Shown: positions 36,382 to 50,501, numbered from the stretch's first letter. The stretch is 64,000 nucleotides of DNA from Diatrype stigma (GCA_022225965.2 JAKJXP020000052.1:244071-308070), one strand, 5' to 3'. Notes: a model not told the origin generated them from the letters alone. Program-made: numbers and translations.

Positions 36382-39300
36382 ATGTCTCCATCACCGGGAG
36401 ATGAGGCCTATTCGCACCAGGACTCGAACCTAAAGAGTACCGGGGGTAGCGGTGCCGGCAGTGGTCTTGCTAGCGTCTTCAAGGGCCTTGCTGGTGCTGC
36501 CAAGCTATCCAAATCTACCCCCGTTTCTTTGCAGTCCAGCACCTCGATCAATGCCCAAATCGCACAGCACCTTAGTGCTTCGTCGAGCGCCGCCCATAGC
36601 CTACCACAACACCATGCCGAAGCGTTCGAGCAGCTGAAGAATGGACCCATGAGCGAGCGGGTTGCTGCTGCTCACACCTTGCGTTATACTGTAGCGGATT
36701 ATCCTCTCAACCCGGTATGTTTCATGAACCACTTCGAACGAACCAAGTATCCTACATCGAAGCTAACATGGTTCACTTCAGGTACTAGATATATGGTATG
36801 CCGCCAAAGATCTGATCGATTCAAAAAACCCAGCGCCGACTCGCCATGCCGGTTGGCAGCTTCTCACAGAATGCGTCAAACACTCTTCATCGACCGACCT
36901 CGAGCGCATGGAATATTTCAGGACTGTTTCCGCTGTTGCAAATCCGGAAGATTTTCACTTGCAACTTGCCGCCTTGGTAGACCTCACGAACAATGGGCGG
37001 AACCTTTCCGGCTTCGACTATGATGTTTTCCCGCTTCTGACCAAATGGCTCAAGTCTAAATTTCACACCACGAAGGCTGCGAGGAGGAAACAAGGGTCAC
37101 GTCCACAGGGAAAAGCCATCGCTACTGGGGAGGATCGAGACTTCACTCAGCTCTTTCACTTCATTACCAGTGTGATCAAGTTTAACTTCAACGTTGCCGA
37201 TGACGAAGCTGCGGAGGCTCTGATAGATGCTTTGCTCGATATCTGCCTGAAGACCAGCGTTGAAGAGGATCTCCGGGCCTGTATTGGTGTTATGGAAGCC
37301 ATTGTAACTTTTGGCGCCATACCGACGGAAAAGCTGAAGCGTTGCGTCCACGTGCTTAGTTCCATATATTATATGGTTTCTTCGCTGCAGAAAGATGCAT
37401 GGCACACGTTCAGCATACTATGTCTGTCCCATAATGGACAGGCTACAGTAAGACTGCTACTCGACGTCTTGAAGAATGCCCCCAAGAATGCGGACAACAG
37501 AGCAGAGAACGTTCGAGAGGTCAGGGGCGCTATTACAATCCTCCAAAAGCTGGTGTCAAAGAGTTCCGAGAAGGGCTATCCCGCCGTACCATATCCTCTG
37601 TTGGTCGACGGCCTTACCACTGTAGTCAAGACCACGTCAGCTCGGAGAGTCTATCTTGATATTCTTCGATTGATCAATGCCCTTTTCTGCGACGCCCATG
37701 GCAATATGAACTCGATGTTGGACGATGAGGACTGGGAGCCGTTATTTGATGTAGCTGCCGCGTGTAGTAAGTCAATATACGAAGCGCGTGACTCACAGTC
37801 TCTTGAGGAACCCACGAATAAGGAGAAGGTTCAGGAACTAAGAGGACTAATCGCCAGAATCGAGGAAATACTCGAGAAACAGTCTTATACTTTGCTCCAA
37901 AGGCAAGACTGCATTTTGTTTTTTGCCAAGGTTCACCGTGAGCTTCCTGACTCCGCCGCTATCTTGGTATTGAACTATGCAAAAGAATTCAGATCCTGTT
38001 TCCCTACAGATCCGGATTGGGAGTCGAATTTGGATTTGATTCTGAAGGCCTTCTTTGCGAATAGGAATCGATCGACCGACGTCCGCATCAAGGCGCTGCA
38101 AATTATTACTGAAGTCTACGACATGGTCGAGCTCATGAATGATCAGGTTGAGCCTAACTTCGTCCCCGGCTTGATGAAGAGACTGCTCTCGGGCGTGGCA
38201 GATGAAACAGACATCCTGCTACTGCAGGAGCTTGTTTCGTTCTCCGCGGCTATCGCCAGCACTGCAGATCTACCACTGTTCAATTACATTGTTGAAACAT
38301 TACGGGATATTGTTGGTTGTGCCAGCCTACAAATAACTGTATCATCTTCGCTCACGCCAAGCCCCGAGCCCCAAGTATCGTTCGAGAGCGCCAAGCACGC
38401 AGCGAAGCAAACACCCTCCAATGTTGTGACAAGGGGTTATGTCCAGATGTTTATGCGTGTGATGAATCACGACGTTACTAAAGCAACCCGGCTCTTTCAC
38501 TTGCTCGTATCCATTGTAAAGGCCAGCCGAAGTGACACAGATGCCCGCCTCACTGCTATGAAGCTCCTCTTCCGCTTGAGGGCTGACTGGGCCAATCGAG
38601 TTTATATTACTCCTGACGCCGATGTCGCTAGCCTCGCATCTCTGCTTCATCGCACTGAAATAGCACGTGCGCGAAGAAATGCTGAAGAAGCAGCTGTTTC
38701 AAGTCGCCTTTCGAGGGGCGAGGGTGGGGTTTTGGCGCGGGCTGGCCGCGGTGTTTCCTTCGGTCAGGGCCAACCACAGGAAAGAGGGTTTATCATGCGA
38801 TCGGCAAGTACTACCAAAGTCACACCGGTAAGACAACAGATGTGGATGTCAGACGACCCAGAACCTCTGCCGGAGCCTACTTCGCGAGCGGCAAGCCCAG
38901 TTTTACGCTCATATGCCCCTGACCCGGATCGCGACCTTCAGCCGGATGGAGTCTCCCAGGAAACCACGTTACAGGCCGGGCTCTGGCTCGAGACTGTCTT
39001 GCAGCTACTTCAACAAGGCTGTGACTGGGAGATCTATAGTTTTATACTGGTCCACCTACCATCCCAGCTGAGCAACCACGCCATTTTCCGGAGTGCGATA
39101 CCTCAGTTGCAGGGGTTGAGGCAGACAGTCTGTGAGCAGATCAGCAAGAACAATTTCCAAGAGCCTCCGGCTGCTTATGGATTACGGCGAGCAGACGTAG
39201 CTATCTGTCTGTTTCATAGCCTTACAATGATCCTCAGTTATCACCAACATTTCAATAAGTTAGAAGAAGACGAGATTGTTCGCGCCTTCGTGCAGGGTAT

Positions 39301-41233
39301 AGCTACCTGGGAACGAAGTGCCAAGTGTTGCATACACGCCCTTTCGATCTGTTGTCACGAGTTGCCTACCTCGACAGGCAAGATGCTGGTAACTATTTTG
39401 CAAAAGATGGCTCAAATAATCACACAACCCCAAGTTGCCATGCATATCCTAGAGTTCCTGGCCTGTCTCTACCGAATTCCTACTCTCTACATTAACTTTA
39501 GAGAAGAGGAGTACCGGATTGTGTTTGGGATCTGCTTTCGGTACGTGCAGTACGTGAGGGACAAGAAGCAGCATCATAGGATGAGCTACGCCAGCGATAC
39601 ATCCGCTACCCCTCCGCCTACAGCTAGCACCATCGACAGTCAGTCGCGTCCGAATGCTTCGGACGACTTACCCCAATATGTTTACGCCCTCGGCTTCCAG
39701 GTTATCACAAACTGGTTTCTGGCGTTGAAACTTCAGGATCGTGCAAACCAAGTTGGCTGGATTGCTAAAAACCTCTTCATGGACGTAGACGGGTCTCAAT
39801 TCTCGGACGACCAAGCCCAGATCACCATTGATTTTTTGCAGAGAGCAACTTATGCGGATGTTGATGAGTCTGAAGCAGATCCGTTGTTCACGGCTGCTAG
39901 GTTCGGAGAGATCCAGAAAAAGAGGTGGTTGATCGGGAATAGTATTGTGACTATTGAGCAAGCTACTACCACAGGTTGGGCTCAGATCACCAAGCGACAT
40001 CCCTCTGGAACCTCCTCGTATATTATACGAGAAAACTTCAGACCAACACCACCTCACCAGCGAACACCTGGAGATAAGATCAAGATGGAAGCCAATATAG
40101 TATCGACCAATAGTGTATTACCAAATCACTTGCTTGTCTTATTGCTAGCTTCGATACCCCAAGGGCCAGACTATGGGCGGCCTATTCCCTTGCCTGATGA
40201 TGATGCAGTCAACAGAGCGGTGAGGATGTTTGATCATACTTCCACTGTAGATGGCCACAAGGTGGGAGTTATATATGTTGGAGAAGGTCAGACCAACGAA
40301 ACCGACATTCTCGCCAATGTATCTGGCAGCAGCGACTATGTCAAGTTTCTCAACGGCCTTGGAACCCTGACACGACTGAAGGGTGCCAAATTCAACACTC
40401 AGGGTCTCGATCGGTCATACGATACGGATGGCCAGTATACTTTTTGTTGGAGAGATCGGCTGACCGAGATCGTCTTCCATGTTACCACTCAGATGCCCAC
40501 CAACCTTGACCATGATCCGCAGTGCACCATGAAGAAACGGCACATTGGCAATGACTTTGTTAATATCATCTTCAATGACTCGGGCCTACCCTTCAAGTTC
40601 GACACATTCCCTTCAGACTTCAATTACGTTAACATCGTAATCACGCCTGAATCGCGCGCTTCATTTGTCGCTAGTAGGCAAAGAACACCGAATGATGTCG
40701 ATGGATCGTTCTACAAGGTCCAAGTGATGAGTAAGCCAGGTTTCCCAGAGATCTCGCCAGCCTCGGAGACAAAAATCGTAAGTCTGAAGGCTCTGCCTGA
40801 CTTCATACGGCTCCTTGCTCTGAATGCATCGGTATTCTGCCTGGTGTGGGCTAGCCGGGCAGGTGGTGAATATATATCACCGTGGCGCAGCCGCCTGAGG
40901 GAGATCAACCGGCTGCGGGAGAAGTACGGGGCCAAGCTGACTGCCCTTGGACCTAACCCGTCACCTCCCGGAACCGCCATGGGCCATGGCACTCCTGCTG
41001 GCACCACGCCCGTCTCTGCCCAGCTGGAGGCGACGAAAACGGGCAACGCCGTGCGTGATAGCTTTACCAGCCTGAGGCGATCGTCTGTCGCTACGTTCTT
41101 CACTACTACGAGCGACCAGAACTCGCACCGCTCCTCCACATTCTCCACCGCGACCACGGACAACCCCGACGCCCGACCTGCTGCCGGGGCCGAGTTTCTG
41201 GTCGATAGCGTCGACTTCTCGAAGTGGGCATGA
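36382..41233 (+). CDS. TSC2: Tuberin-like RheB GTPase-activating protein
   Basis: Two exons, 36382-36714 and 36782-41233 (GTATGT donor, TTCAG acceptor, phase 0), give 1594 residues. The chosen start MSPSPGDEAYS follows a CAGCC context; an in-frame ATG at 36328 would add 18 residues. The N-terminal half is helical-repeat rich (AWHTFSILCLSHNGQ and later segments), the tuberin-type scaffold. The C-terminal RapGAP domain lies at about residues 1255-1400: VGVIYVGEGQTNETDIL, FLNGLGTLTRLKG, then KRHIGNDFVNIIFND with the Asn of the HIGND asparagine thumb. It ends in a Ser/Thr-rich tail. With Tsc1 it turns off Rheb and so restrains TORC1. Fission yeast and filamentous fungi keep it; budding yeast does not. 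The family is certain. Confidence 0.95.
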
Positions 41234-42855
41234 TGACGGCGAGGGCGACGAAGCGGAATAGCCTACGCATATACGAACGCACGCACGCGCATATACACGA
41301 ACACATGGCTTCTCGATATGGATGAGGAGTCTGTGTTTGATATTACCCTTTTCATGGGTGTCTTATCGGGAAGATGAAGAAGAAAAATGACCCTCCACTA
41401 CGTGGTGCCTACGTGTATATGATGATGAACTGTGTATGGACGGTCTTCAATTGGTGGTTGCTTGTTTCTTTCGGCGTCCAAAAGTGAAACAAATTCGGGG
41501 AAGGAGGGATGCCGGGTTGCGGGGCGTCTGGATAACGAAGGATACCACTAAAGTTTCTCGGTCTGATTTCTAAGGGATGTTTCTGGAATTCTTGAAGGTG
41601 AGGGGATTTGTTCTGTAATGGCCATGTCATTATCATCAAGTTTGTGCGTCTCTCATCTTTACTTGGGAGGCCATCCCCCCTCCCCATCTTTTGACCCCCT
41701 TGACTTGTCCACTTGTAAAAAATATTCCCCGACTTCAAAAGTGCCTACTTATGTATGTATGTGTTTCTGTTGGCGGTATGATTAGAAGGTATATATGACC
41801 ACCGGTGGCGACAGTGAAGGTTAGCGACGTCATGGACGCCGGTGCTGTGTGTGTATTGTACGGCGTCCGTTATTATATACAAGGAATGTGGCAACTGGCC
41901 ATCGGTTAGGATTCTCCCCTCCCCTTCAGTCTCAAGCTCTTCCTTTTTAGCCGGGGAAAATTGAAAGGTTGTAGGTAGGTAGTGAGAATATTGAAGCATC
42001 ACGACTCAGTCGAACAAGCCACATATATTCAGTTCCGGCTGTCTGTCTGCTCCGCCACGGCGCCATCATGGAGGTGGCTGTGGCCGGCCCGACATCTAAA
42101 TGTTGATCTCTCACTCTTTCCGTGCCCATCCTCCTCTCTAGTCCATCAACGAACTCTCATGAGTTTTCCGTCTCTTCGCACGAAGGTGTGGACTATATGG
42201 CCGGTCCAACCGGTTGGCTGCGCTGGTCGAGCCTGAAGAAGGGAGCTCTGAGTCACCACCGGGCATTCAGAATTGCATGCCATTGTCATACCATCCCGTC
42301 AGTTCCAGCTCTGTTCGCTCACGTATCTGTACTCGGAACGCAGCTCCCTTCGCTGTCTATTGCCGCCAACATTTCTAGACAGTGCTTGCTTGTCTGCTAC
42401 CCGGCGCCGATGAAGGCGTGGGGCCGGAGCTTCCGAGGATGTAAACAGGTCATTATCGTCGTCGCCGTCGTCGTCGTCTGACTATATTTCCCTGGCCTAG
42501 GTGCTTACATGCCTACTTATGTAGGCACTTACGGTCAGAACCGGCTGACCGACGGCGCAAAGCTAGATGGACCTACGTACAATGCGTATGCCTACCTGCT
42601 CTGCCACCGACTGACTAGGCATATGCGTATATGCGTATATGCACCCATCGGCCGCATTTGACTCGAGCATCTTCGTTGTCAGTGCCTTGAACCACTTTCG
42701 TGCTTGCTTGTCTGTCTGTCTGTCTACCTGAGTAGCTCATTTGCTACCTAACATGGTAAGCGGATCAATCAGGGTTTATTCTCTTCAATTTTCTTTTCCT
42801 CAGACCCAGCTAGCTTTCACCCAAAGGTTGTAGGGCTCGTCTTCACCCCCTTCGA

Positions 42856-42875
42856 CCCCCCCCCCCCCCCCCCCC
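42856..42875. repeat. C20 homopolymer
   Basis: Twenty consecutive C residues. Length may be affected by sequencing error. Confidence 0.8.
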
Positions 42876-43245
42876 TTTTCGTATGCATTGTATGTGTGCG
42901 TCTACCTGTGGACTTGTGGCGGCGCGCGCATACGTATAAGCCGCATAGACGAGGAAACATACGCGCGCCCCGCCTACATAGGTAGATCAGCAAGATGCTA
43001 CGCTACTTGCTTGCCCAAGTAGAGGGTACATAGAGGAAACATACCGCCCTCTTCCTCCGTCGGGAGTCAAGACTTGGACGTAGGTAGTGGCTATGTAGCT
43101 ATCTATCGCCGGGAACAAAACAAGAATTCGTACTCGCTGTGTGCCCGGCATGAAATGACCAGTGCTCATCAATGCATCTATCTAACACGTGTTTTCAAGG
43201 GAAACACGGCTCGTAAGTTCTCGGCACGTATATGTCTGTGTAGTA

Positions 43246-43247
<2 letters not shown>

Positions 43248-43303
<56 letters not shown>
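43248..43303. repeat. (GT)n microsatellite
   Basis: About 27 uninterrupted TG dinucleotides. It is the longest simple repeat in the window. Confidence 0.95.
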
Positions 43304-43305
<2 letters not shown>

Positions 43306-44954
43306 CGCAGAGGTGAGACGAGATAGGGTGAGATGAGAGTGTGTGAAATATGTACATAGCAACCCCCCTTTCTCTCTTAGTGCCCCTTCTCACCACCGCA
43401 ACACGCCCCCCTTACCTATCAGCAATTGATATGTATATTTGTGGATTGATTCGGCGATCCTAGCTCATATCGACCTTCCTGCAGAATGCTGCTACCGCCG
43501 CTGATGCTGATTGCTGATGACAACGACGACGAAGGGTTTGACAGGACCACTCACTCACCTACTCGCCTTACTCGCTGGTTTGCTTCGGGAAAGCGATGAT
43601 TCGAGCCTTCCTTGTTGTTATTTTTCTTGTTCTCCCACTTTCATTACGGTTTATCTCCTCTCGCTAGTATCCAAACAGCGACCAGAGCCCGAGCGAAGCA
43701 GCGCCATCATCATATGCGGTTTAAGATCTTAGCTATTTACGATTTACTTACGTATGCATAGGTATGTAATGGGCGCGTGTGCTTGCATATGTGTATGCAT
43801 GCACGTAACAGTAGTAGGTGGCGGGCGCATGTCGCTGTCCACCCAAGGGCACAGGGCGCAGGGGAGTGAGAAGAAGAAAAACGATGGGAAAGATGGATAT
43901 AGTCTAGTCCAAAGCAGCTTCGAGGGAACATTTGTGGCCATTATGGCTCAGCAAGTTGGTTAGGCATGCATTCAGTCACACCTTCAGCCAGCCTCCTCTC
44001 CGGCAGCATCCCAAGCACGGCGGAAACAGCCTCGCCGGGAAGGTAACGTCGGTCAGGTACTTGACTCCTGTAGGTCCATAAGTAGTCTATGAATTAGGCA
44101 TGTAGGTATCGTCGAGCTTTCCGTTTTCTGCAGTCTCGTGTCTTTCTCTGGGTATCTAGCAGCAGAACCCAGCACCGGAGAAGCTCGGCGTTTCGTGGAA
44201 CATGATTGGACCGGTAAGCACACGGACCTGAGATCGGGATCTGCTCGACCAAGGATGATTACATATAGGTGACTGCTGATAAGTTACACAGAACCCTTCT
44301 TCGGGCTTTTCAAAGGCCCTTGTGGCCATGTATGCACGTACGTACATGGTTCAGATTAAAGTGATCCTTCGGGGGAAAGAAATGGAAAAAGAATGTCAAT
44401 TATAATCAAGGCGCAGCTTACGGCTTTAATCAATATCTCCTGTAGTTGGTTGGGTGGCGCCAACACGTGTTACCAAGAGTTCCAGCGTCGCACACGAAGT
44501 AGAAAATATGGAATATGGGATAGGTAAGTAAAGTAAGCCGGTTGCAGGTAGCACCTTGTCGCCTGCTCTCGACGCTCTCGTCTCGCCCCGACTTCCCATT
44601 CCGGAGCCTGGGCTCTCCCTGTCTGTAGTTACGCGGGAAGAAATACGGATGGCGAAGAGTTTCCCTTCTTCGGGCATTTTTTCCTCTGCCTTTCTTATTC
44701 TGACTGTTTAATCTTCGTACCTACCTTTCCTTCCAGGCCTCTTGTCTACTCCCTCACCAAGTTTCCCTATGGAGTCCGGGGGTGTGTTACACAACGCTGT
44801 TGATGTCAGCATCATGCAAGAGGAGTATCATCAAGGAGGGGGAAAACAACGTGATCGAGGACCGGCTGGTTGGCTGGCAAGACGATTTGGACTGCTTCGG
44901 GGTCGGTCTGACTGGGTTTTGTGTAATGATCACGCAGGTATGGTCCGCTTAATA

Positions 44955-44972
44955 GGGGGGGGGGGGGGGGGG
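44955..44972. repeat. G18 homopolymer
   Basis: Eighteen consecutive G residues in gene-free DNA. Confidence 0.8.
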
Positions 44973-47167
44973 AATAGTGGTGCCCGCCCATTCATACCCC
45001 CTTCTCGAGACGATCTCGCCGCCACCGCGCAGAGGGGAAAAGTAAGGAAGAAAAGGAAGCGACGCCATGCGACGTCGTCCTGGTTTCGAATATTCTACCA
45101 TGTCTGGTTTTGTGTAACCGCGAGCGTATCCGTGTTCCACTCGCTTGCGGTTACACTGCCTAGGTGGGTAGTCTGCGAGCCGACAAAGACTGGGCTATGA
45201 TCTTGTATTTTTCTCCTCCTTCTTTTATTTTCTTTTCTTCCTCTCGGAGGTTGGGGGCCGGCGGGCGGTCTGGGTCGTGATTTGCGCGGTTGCGCGGGCG
45301 CGCTGAATGGATAAGGCACAGATAGACGGTGACACAGACAGGTAGGATGGGATAGGATAGGATAGTTTTGGACTGGGCTGCATCGCGCATATCTGCCCCC
45401 AATCACGGCATTGGCCATTGAAGATCATGGCAACATGCACATACTTGGTATATACTTGTCATCGCTAATGAGTACCTGCCATTAGTATATGCAAAGGACC
45501 TTTGCGGGCTTTGGACGCTCTTGAGTGGACGGAGGCGGCATCACAGAGGGTCGGCTCACGGCTCCCAGTCCTTCTTTTATTCATTATGCATGACTGGGTC
45601 ATCGGCAGGCCTCGTTTAAAACCAGCGATCGTTACACGGAAGGCCGTCCGTTGGTTGTCATCACAAAGAACGTTGCTTTGGATTTTACTACTAGTAATTG
45701 GAATGGGAGAGCCGCAACTGGGGGGAGTGGGGATTTCACCGGTTGATGACACACAACCTATACAATATACAAGCTTGTGTTCCCCTATATTGTGTCAGCG
45801 GCTGGGGTTGCACGAAGACCTGCCTTTGGGCAAGGATCTGCGGGCGGGCGACTCTAAATGTCTTCTGTGAGATCTGTCGGTCTGAACCTAGGCGGAGTTG
45901 ACCATTCGTCCCGAGACGTTAGGCAGATCCTAGGGGTCCGTTGTGGAAGGAATGTCAAGAAGAGAGGTCAAATTCGGCAGCTTACTCGGTCCCGGGCGGC
46001 CCCAGCTTGCCCCATGCATACACCATGGGGAATCCTACTATGTTCATTGGTACCAAAATTGTATACAAGGATTGATAGGATTGGCATCGAAAGGTCTGTA
46101 GCAGCCAGCCAGCTTATGGACCTTGGTTGGCCATGCACCCCTAATCGGGAGCTACCAAAAGCACCATCCAACGAGCGTCTGCTTATGGACAGCACGTTAA
46201 CTTGGGATGCATCACATCCTAGCTATAAGATCTAATCTGATAATAATCTCCCCCTCGGTGATGATGCCCTGTGGCGCATTATCCAACTGAGTGAAACCAT
46301 CAACATCCGATCTTTGCAGCTGAGTTCCAACGGCAGCCAAAGGTTTCATATATGTCGTAACACGATCCTCGGCCATCCTGTCCTTTTTGTTCAGGTCGAA
46401 TGAATATCGCCTCCAACAAGGCCTATGCGTGCATTGCATCTGCAATGCAGGACCCTATGGCGAAATCCCATGGGTCGAGATTGTCCTTCGTGTAACAAGA
46501 CCCATCCACTTTGCTTCTTTCCAAGTGTCGTTCTTAACGTAATAGTAACGTCCAGAGGTGCCGCTCATCACTCCGGGCGCGAAATGCTGATGATGAATCC
46601 CTCCCTGCGTCCCAACTTCATCGTCGCATTGGGCTGGGCTTCTCTTCGTGCTGGACCGACGTCGGTACACCGGAAAGCTCGGGCCTGATGACATGACATG
46701 GCATCTTTTGGCTGATATTTGGTTATGTGTTACCCATTCTAGCCAGGCTAACATGTCGCCATTGGGCAGTTCAGGGGCTGAGGGGCCACATAGTATGTAG
46801 TTCAAGGTAAATAAGTTGCGCGGGGAGGGGGGACCATCACCCCAAAACCACTGCGGGCTGATTCAGCCTAGCCGGGCTACCTGAAAAGGTCTTCAGGAAG
46901 TTGGGAAAACAGCGGGAGAGTCGAGTTCCTCTATTTATTTTCCTCCGAACACAACCTCTAGAGAGCTGTGCTCAACGTAGCGACTGCTGTATTAGATGGC
47001 AAATTCCTTCAAGTGCGTGCTGACGGGGAACACGACTCCGGCGAGGGGTTTTGGCAGGGTAAGCGCAAGCAGGGAAGATATATGGCCGGGGTATGAAAAT
47101 ACCTAGGGTACTAGGTAGCTGACTAGGCGTAAGCTGAGAGGTGTGATGGGACCGACCTGGCGTCCGC

Positions 47168-48861
47168 TCACACTTCCTGCCACAAGTCTCGATACCTGGC
47201 CCACTTGTGAAAACCTACGAACACATTGCACGTCAATATTATCGGGGCATAGATAGAACTGCCACCTCAGTAAAGTACAGGCAGGACTCACCGATGGATA
47301 GGAACCCGTCGTGGCCGCCTTTGACGCCATCCAGGAAGAGCTGGCCCATCCCTTGCTTCTTCAGCACCGACACGCAGGCATCGAGTAGCCTGATCATGAC
47401 CGTGTCCTTGCTATTGGTCATGATAAGATCGTCATCCGTGATGCAGATGCACGTGGCCCCCCCCACATCCGCTCCGATCGTCCGCGCCCACGGCAGGTCC
47501 TGCGCCACGGGGCTGCCGTCGCTCGGCGTGTAGACCAGGGCCGTGGCGACTATCGCAGCGCCCTGCAGCCCGAGGATGATGTCGTTGAAGCGGCCGTCCC
47601 GGGCGAGGTTCGCGTACTGGTCGTACCAGCCCATCTTGTCCGTGCGGGCGGACTCCCGCTCGACGAACTCGGTGACGGCGCCGAAGTCGTCGAACGTAGC
47701 CTGCCGGAAGTTCAGGCCAGAGGAGACCGCGGGGAACCCGCTCGGCCAGTCGTCCATCTTGAGCAGGAGATCGCACACCTCCTGCCCGCTGCCGGGCCCC
47801 TGGCATTCCATGCGCCACCCGCGCCGCTCGAACCACTCCACCGACGAGAACTCCGCCGGGATCCCGTAGAGTAGCCGCGGGAACGTAGAGCCGAGCTGAA
47901 TGCGGTCGACCCCGCGTATCCGCTTGAGCTGCCGGAGCGCGTGCTCGTAGAGGCTCCGCCCCACCCCCCTCCTCCTGAAATACGGTTTCACCAGGATCAT
48001 GGCGAGCGAGCCTATGAGGCGCTCGCCGGCCTGGTCGACGAACGTGGTGTACGTGGCGCAGAACCCGATCACTTCGCGGTTCTCGGGGTCTTGCACGGTG
48101 AAGTGCATGGCGTAGCCGTCCCGCTGCAGCAGCGATTGCAGCCCGAACTTGTCCAGGCGGAACTGGTCAGGCAGGCACTGGTTCCAGAGCTCGTGGATCG
48201 GGGTGATGTCGTCCTTGGCACAGTCCCACACGTCCGGCGGCCAATGTCGGGGCGGTTCCACGATCTTGTCCACGTCTAGGACACTGCTTCTCGGCGGCGG
48301 CGGCGGCAGCGGTGCTATTGCGGCTGGGGCCTCGCCAAAGAGAATGGCGGCTGCCTCTCGCAGGCGCGGTGCCGAATAACCCGGCAGTTCGATGATGGTG
48401 GGGAAATCCGCTTCCAGGAGCCCGAGATCGTTCACGTTCTGGCAGGCCACGATAATCTGCGGCCTCTGCTCGCCGATGGCGCGCGCGATCTCGGCCATCT
48501 CGACTTGAGACGGCTGTCCCGCCGCCATCGGGAGCCCAGTTACCACGAAGATGATCGCCTTCGCTCGCTTGATGAACCCGACGTGAGTGCTCGTGATACC
48601 GTTTCGGGAGGTGTAAGGGACGTGCCGGATCCACGGATGCTTCTCCGCGAGCGCCCTCCCGAAGGGCTCAAAGGGGTCGCGGTCGTCCTTGGCTTCTTGC
48701 TGCACCGGAGGGACGACGGGCGTCAGGAGGGCCACGACAGCGCCATCGTGGAGGAGTTTGCCCAGAGGGATGCACGACTGTCGGTCTCTCACGATCGTTA
48801 CCTCAGACCTGTGATAGCCCACCCTGGGCCCAGACGCTCCTGCACCGTGACCTGGTATCAT
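47168..48861 (-). CDS. GNAT protein resembling C-terminal part of GH3-GNAT beta-N-acetylglucosaminidases
   Basis: Two exons, 48861-47292 and 47214-47168, join in phase 1 (GTGAGT donor, GTAG acceptor) and encode 538 residues. The short last exon restores GFHKWARYRDLWQEV, the expected family C-terminus. Residues about 15-190 (HRSEVTIVRDRQSCIPLG, then FIKRAKAIIFVVTG, PTIIELPGYSAPRLREAAAI and LFGE) match the accessory domain that follows the NagZ-like barrel in fungal GH3-GNAT proteins. Residues about 220-350 form a first GNAT domain with the acetyl-CoA motif RRRGVGRSLYEHA, and a second GNAT-like half follows, ending FLDGVKGGHDGFLSIG. The catalytic GH3 barrel is absent, and no such sequence lies upstream. 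It is either a stand-alone acetyltransferase-like paralogue or a truncated gene. Its GC-rich third positions suggest it is under selection. Confidence 0.82.
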
Positions 48862-50366
48862 GGCTGAGAAAATGGCTGATCGTAGTGGAGATAGGAACGG
48901 CTGCAACTCTGCCTTTAAATAGCGTTATCCGGCCTGCATATTATTAGTACCCAGGTAGGCTATTTGGGTGAAACCCGGATAAGCAACGGCCGCGTTCGAC
49001 GGTCAGCAGGATCCTAAATTCACTCACCCTATCATGAACGACTCCTAACCCCCTATGCCTGACATAAGCATGGTTAAACGACTGTACACAAAGTCTTTTC
49101 TTTCTTTCTTCTCCCTTCTTATTCCTCCTACGCTCTTGATCGATGAGTAATCTTTTTCTAATATCGGCCAAAAAAACAAACCCCCTTAGCCCAGTAAGTC
49201 GAGATTCTAGATTTGTCAGCCTGGATATGATTTCTATGATTAGTCTGGTCTTCGGTGTCTGCTGCCGTATATGTGCGAGCATCAACAAGTATCGGATTCG
49301 ACAGCCGACAGCTGATGCTCTCTACCGAAAGCCGACGAGGTCGTGCGTGCGCAGCCAGGGGGGAGAGCTTTAACCCAATCGAGCGGGACCACAATAACCA
49401 CGAATAACCAAGACCAAGCAGCCCAAGAACGGGACGGGAGGATTATGGGTATGGGGTTCGAGGGATGACCCGTCACCCGTTACTGATTCGATGCACCGGT
49501 ACCACACACCATTCGATGAACTTCCGCACTAGCGCCCGCGGCGTCCACAGCACAGGGCTGGGGCCTATGCAGATTTGGGGGTTGATTTATCGTCTCGCGG
49601 CAATGAGACCAAACGATGGTAGATCTCGACCTGGCGAGTTGTGGCTTGGCGCAGACAAAATAGGGTCGGGCCACTTCATCCAATTATTTGTACACTGACA
49701 AGTAACTGACAAGAGTGAGAATATAGAGAGAAGATAATGATACTTCTTTGTTCAACGTAACAAAATAACGAGGAAGTGTAACACTGCAAGACATATATAC
49801 ATATACAACGAAGGGGAGGGGGGAGGGGGGTTGCTTGGAATCGGTGGTTGTCAGAGGCGGGTGGCTATCTCATATATATACAACAACCCGAAACCACACT
49901 TTGCTTCGGGAGTGTAGGACCGCCTGAGGCGTAACTGTATTGCAAAACCGTCCTAGAGGGCGACGAAGGGGAAGGGGAAGGGGGTCTAGGAGAGCACAAG
50001 GGCGCACATGCCTGGACAAGACCCAATCCGTTGCTTCGTAGAGACTCACACTTATTCTATGGATGCTGTCCAAAGCTGCTTGCTGGCATTCTACTGGAGC
50101 CATCGACGGACATACCTAATGCGGGGTCTGCCGTCTCCATTGGCTCAACTCAACTGGGTAGCTAGCGTAATGCTCCGTGGCATCGTTACATCTCTTCGTG
50201 AATGGTTGCTCTGAACAATTCCACTACATGGGAGTTGGAAGCAACGGTACGGACTCAGGGGCTGAGGAAATCCGGAAGGGCCAGTGGCACGGTGTGAAGG
50301 GACGAGAGACGAGAAGCTATGGAGCAGGACGGTGTTTTGTCCCAATGAGGCTGCTGTCTCCATTCC

Positions 50367-50399
50367 AAGGTTGATTCCAAGGTTGATTCCAAGGTTGAT
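50367..50399. repeat. 12-bp tandem repeat
   Basis: Three copies of a CCAAGGTTGATT unit in tandem. Confidence 0.85.
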
Positions 50400-50501
50400 C
50401 GTAGCCAACACGGAATGCCCACAGCTGTCCAATGCCGAGGCGAGAGCAGATAGACATGTAGGTAGGTACTTCGATGATACCTACGTAGTTGAACAGATAC
50501 T

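Larger units (their letters stand above)
41234..47167. other. Gene-free region with microsatellites
   Basis: This 5.9-kb span lies between the TSC2-like gene and the minus-strand GNAT gene, which converge. It contains a C-run, a long GT repeat and a G-run (listed separately), plus CTGTCTGTCTGTCTAC near 42710. The longer frames (for example 44742-45200 plus and 45502-45870 plus) lack any domain or consistent codon pattern, so I do not call genes. Confidence 0.55.

Noticed and set aside
44742..45200. 152-codon plus-strand frame
   Set aside because: It runs through an 18-G homopolymer and has no domain, codon bias or conserved pattern.
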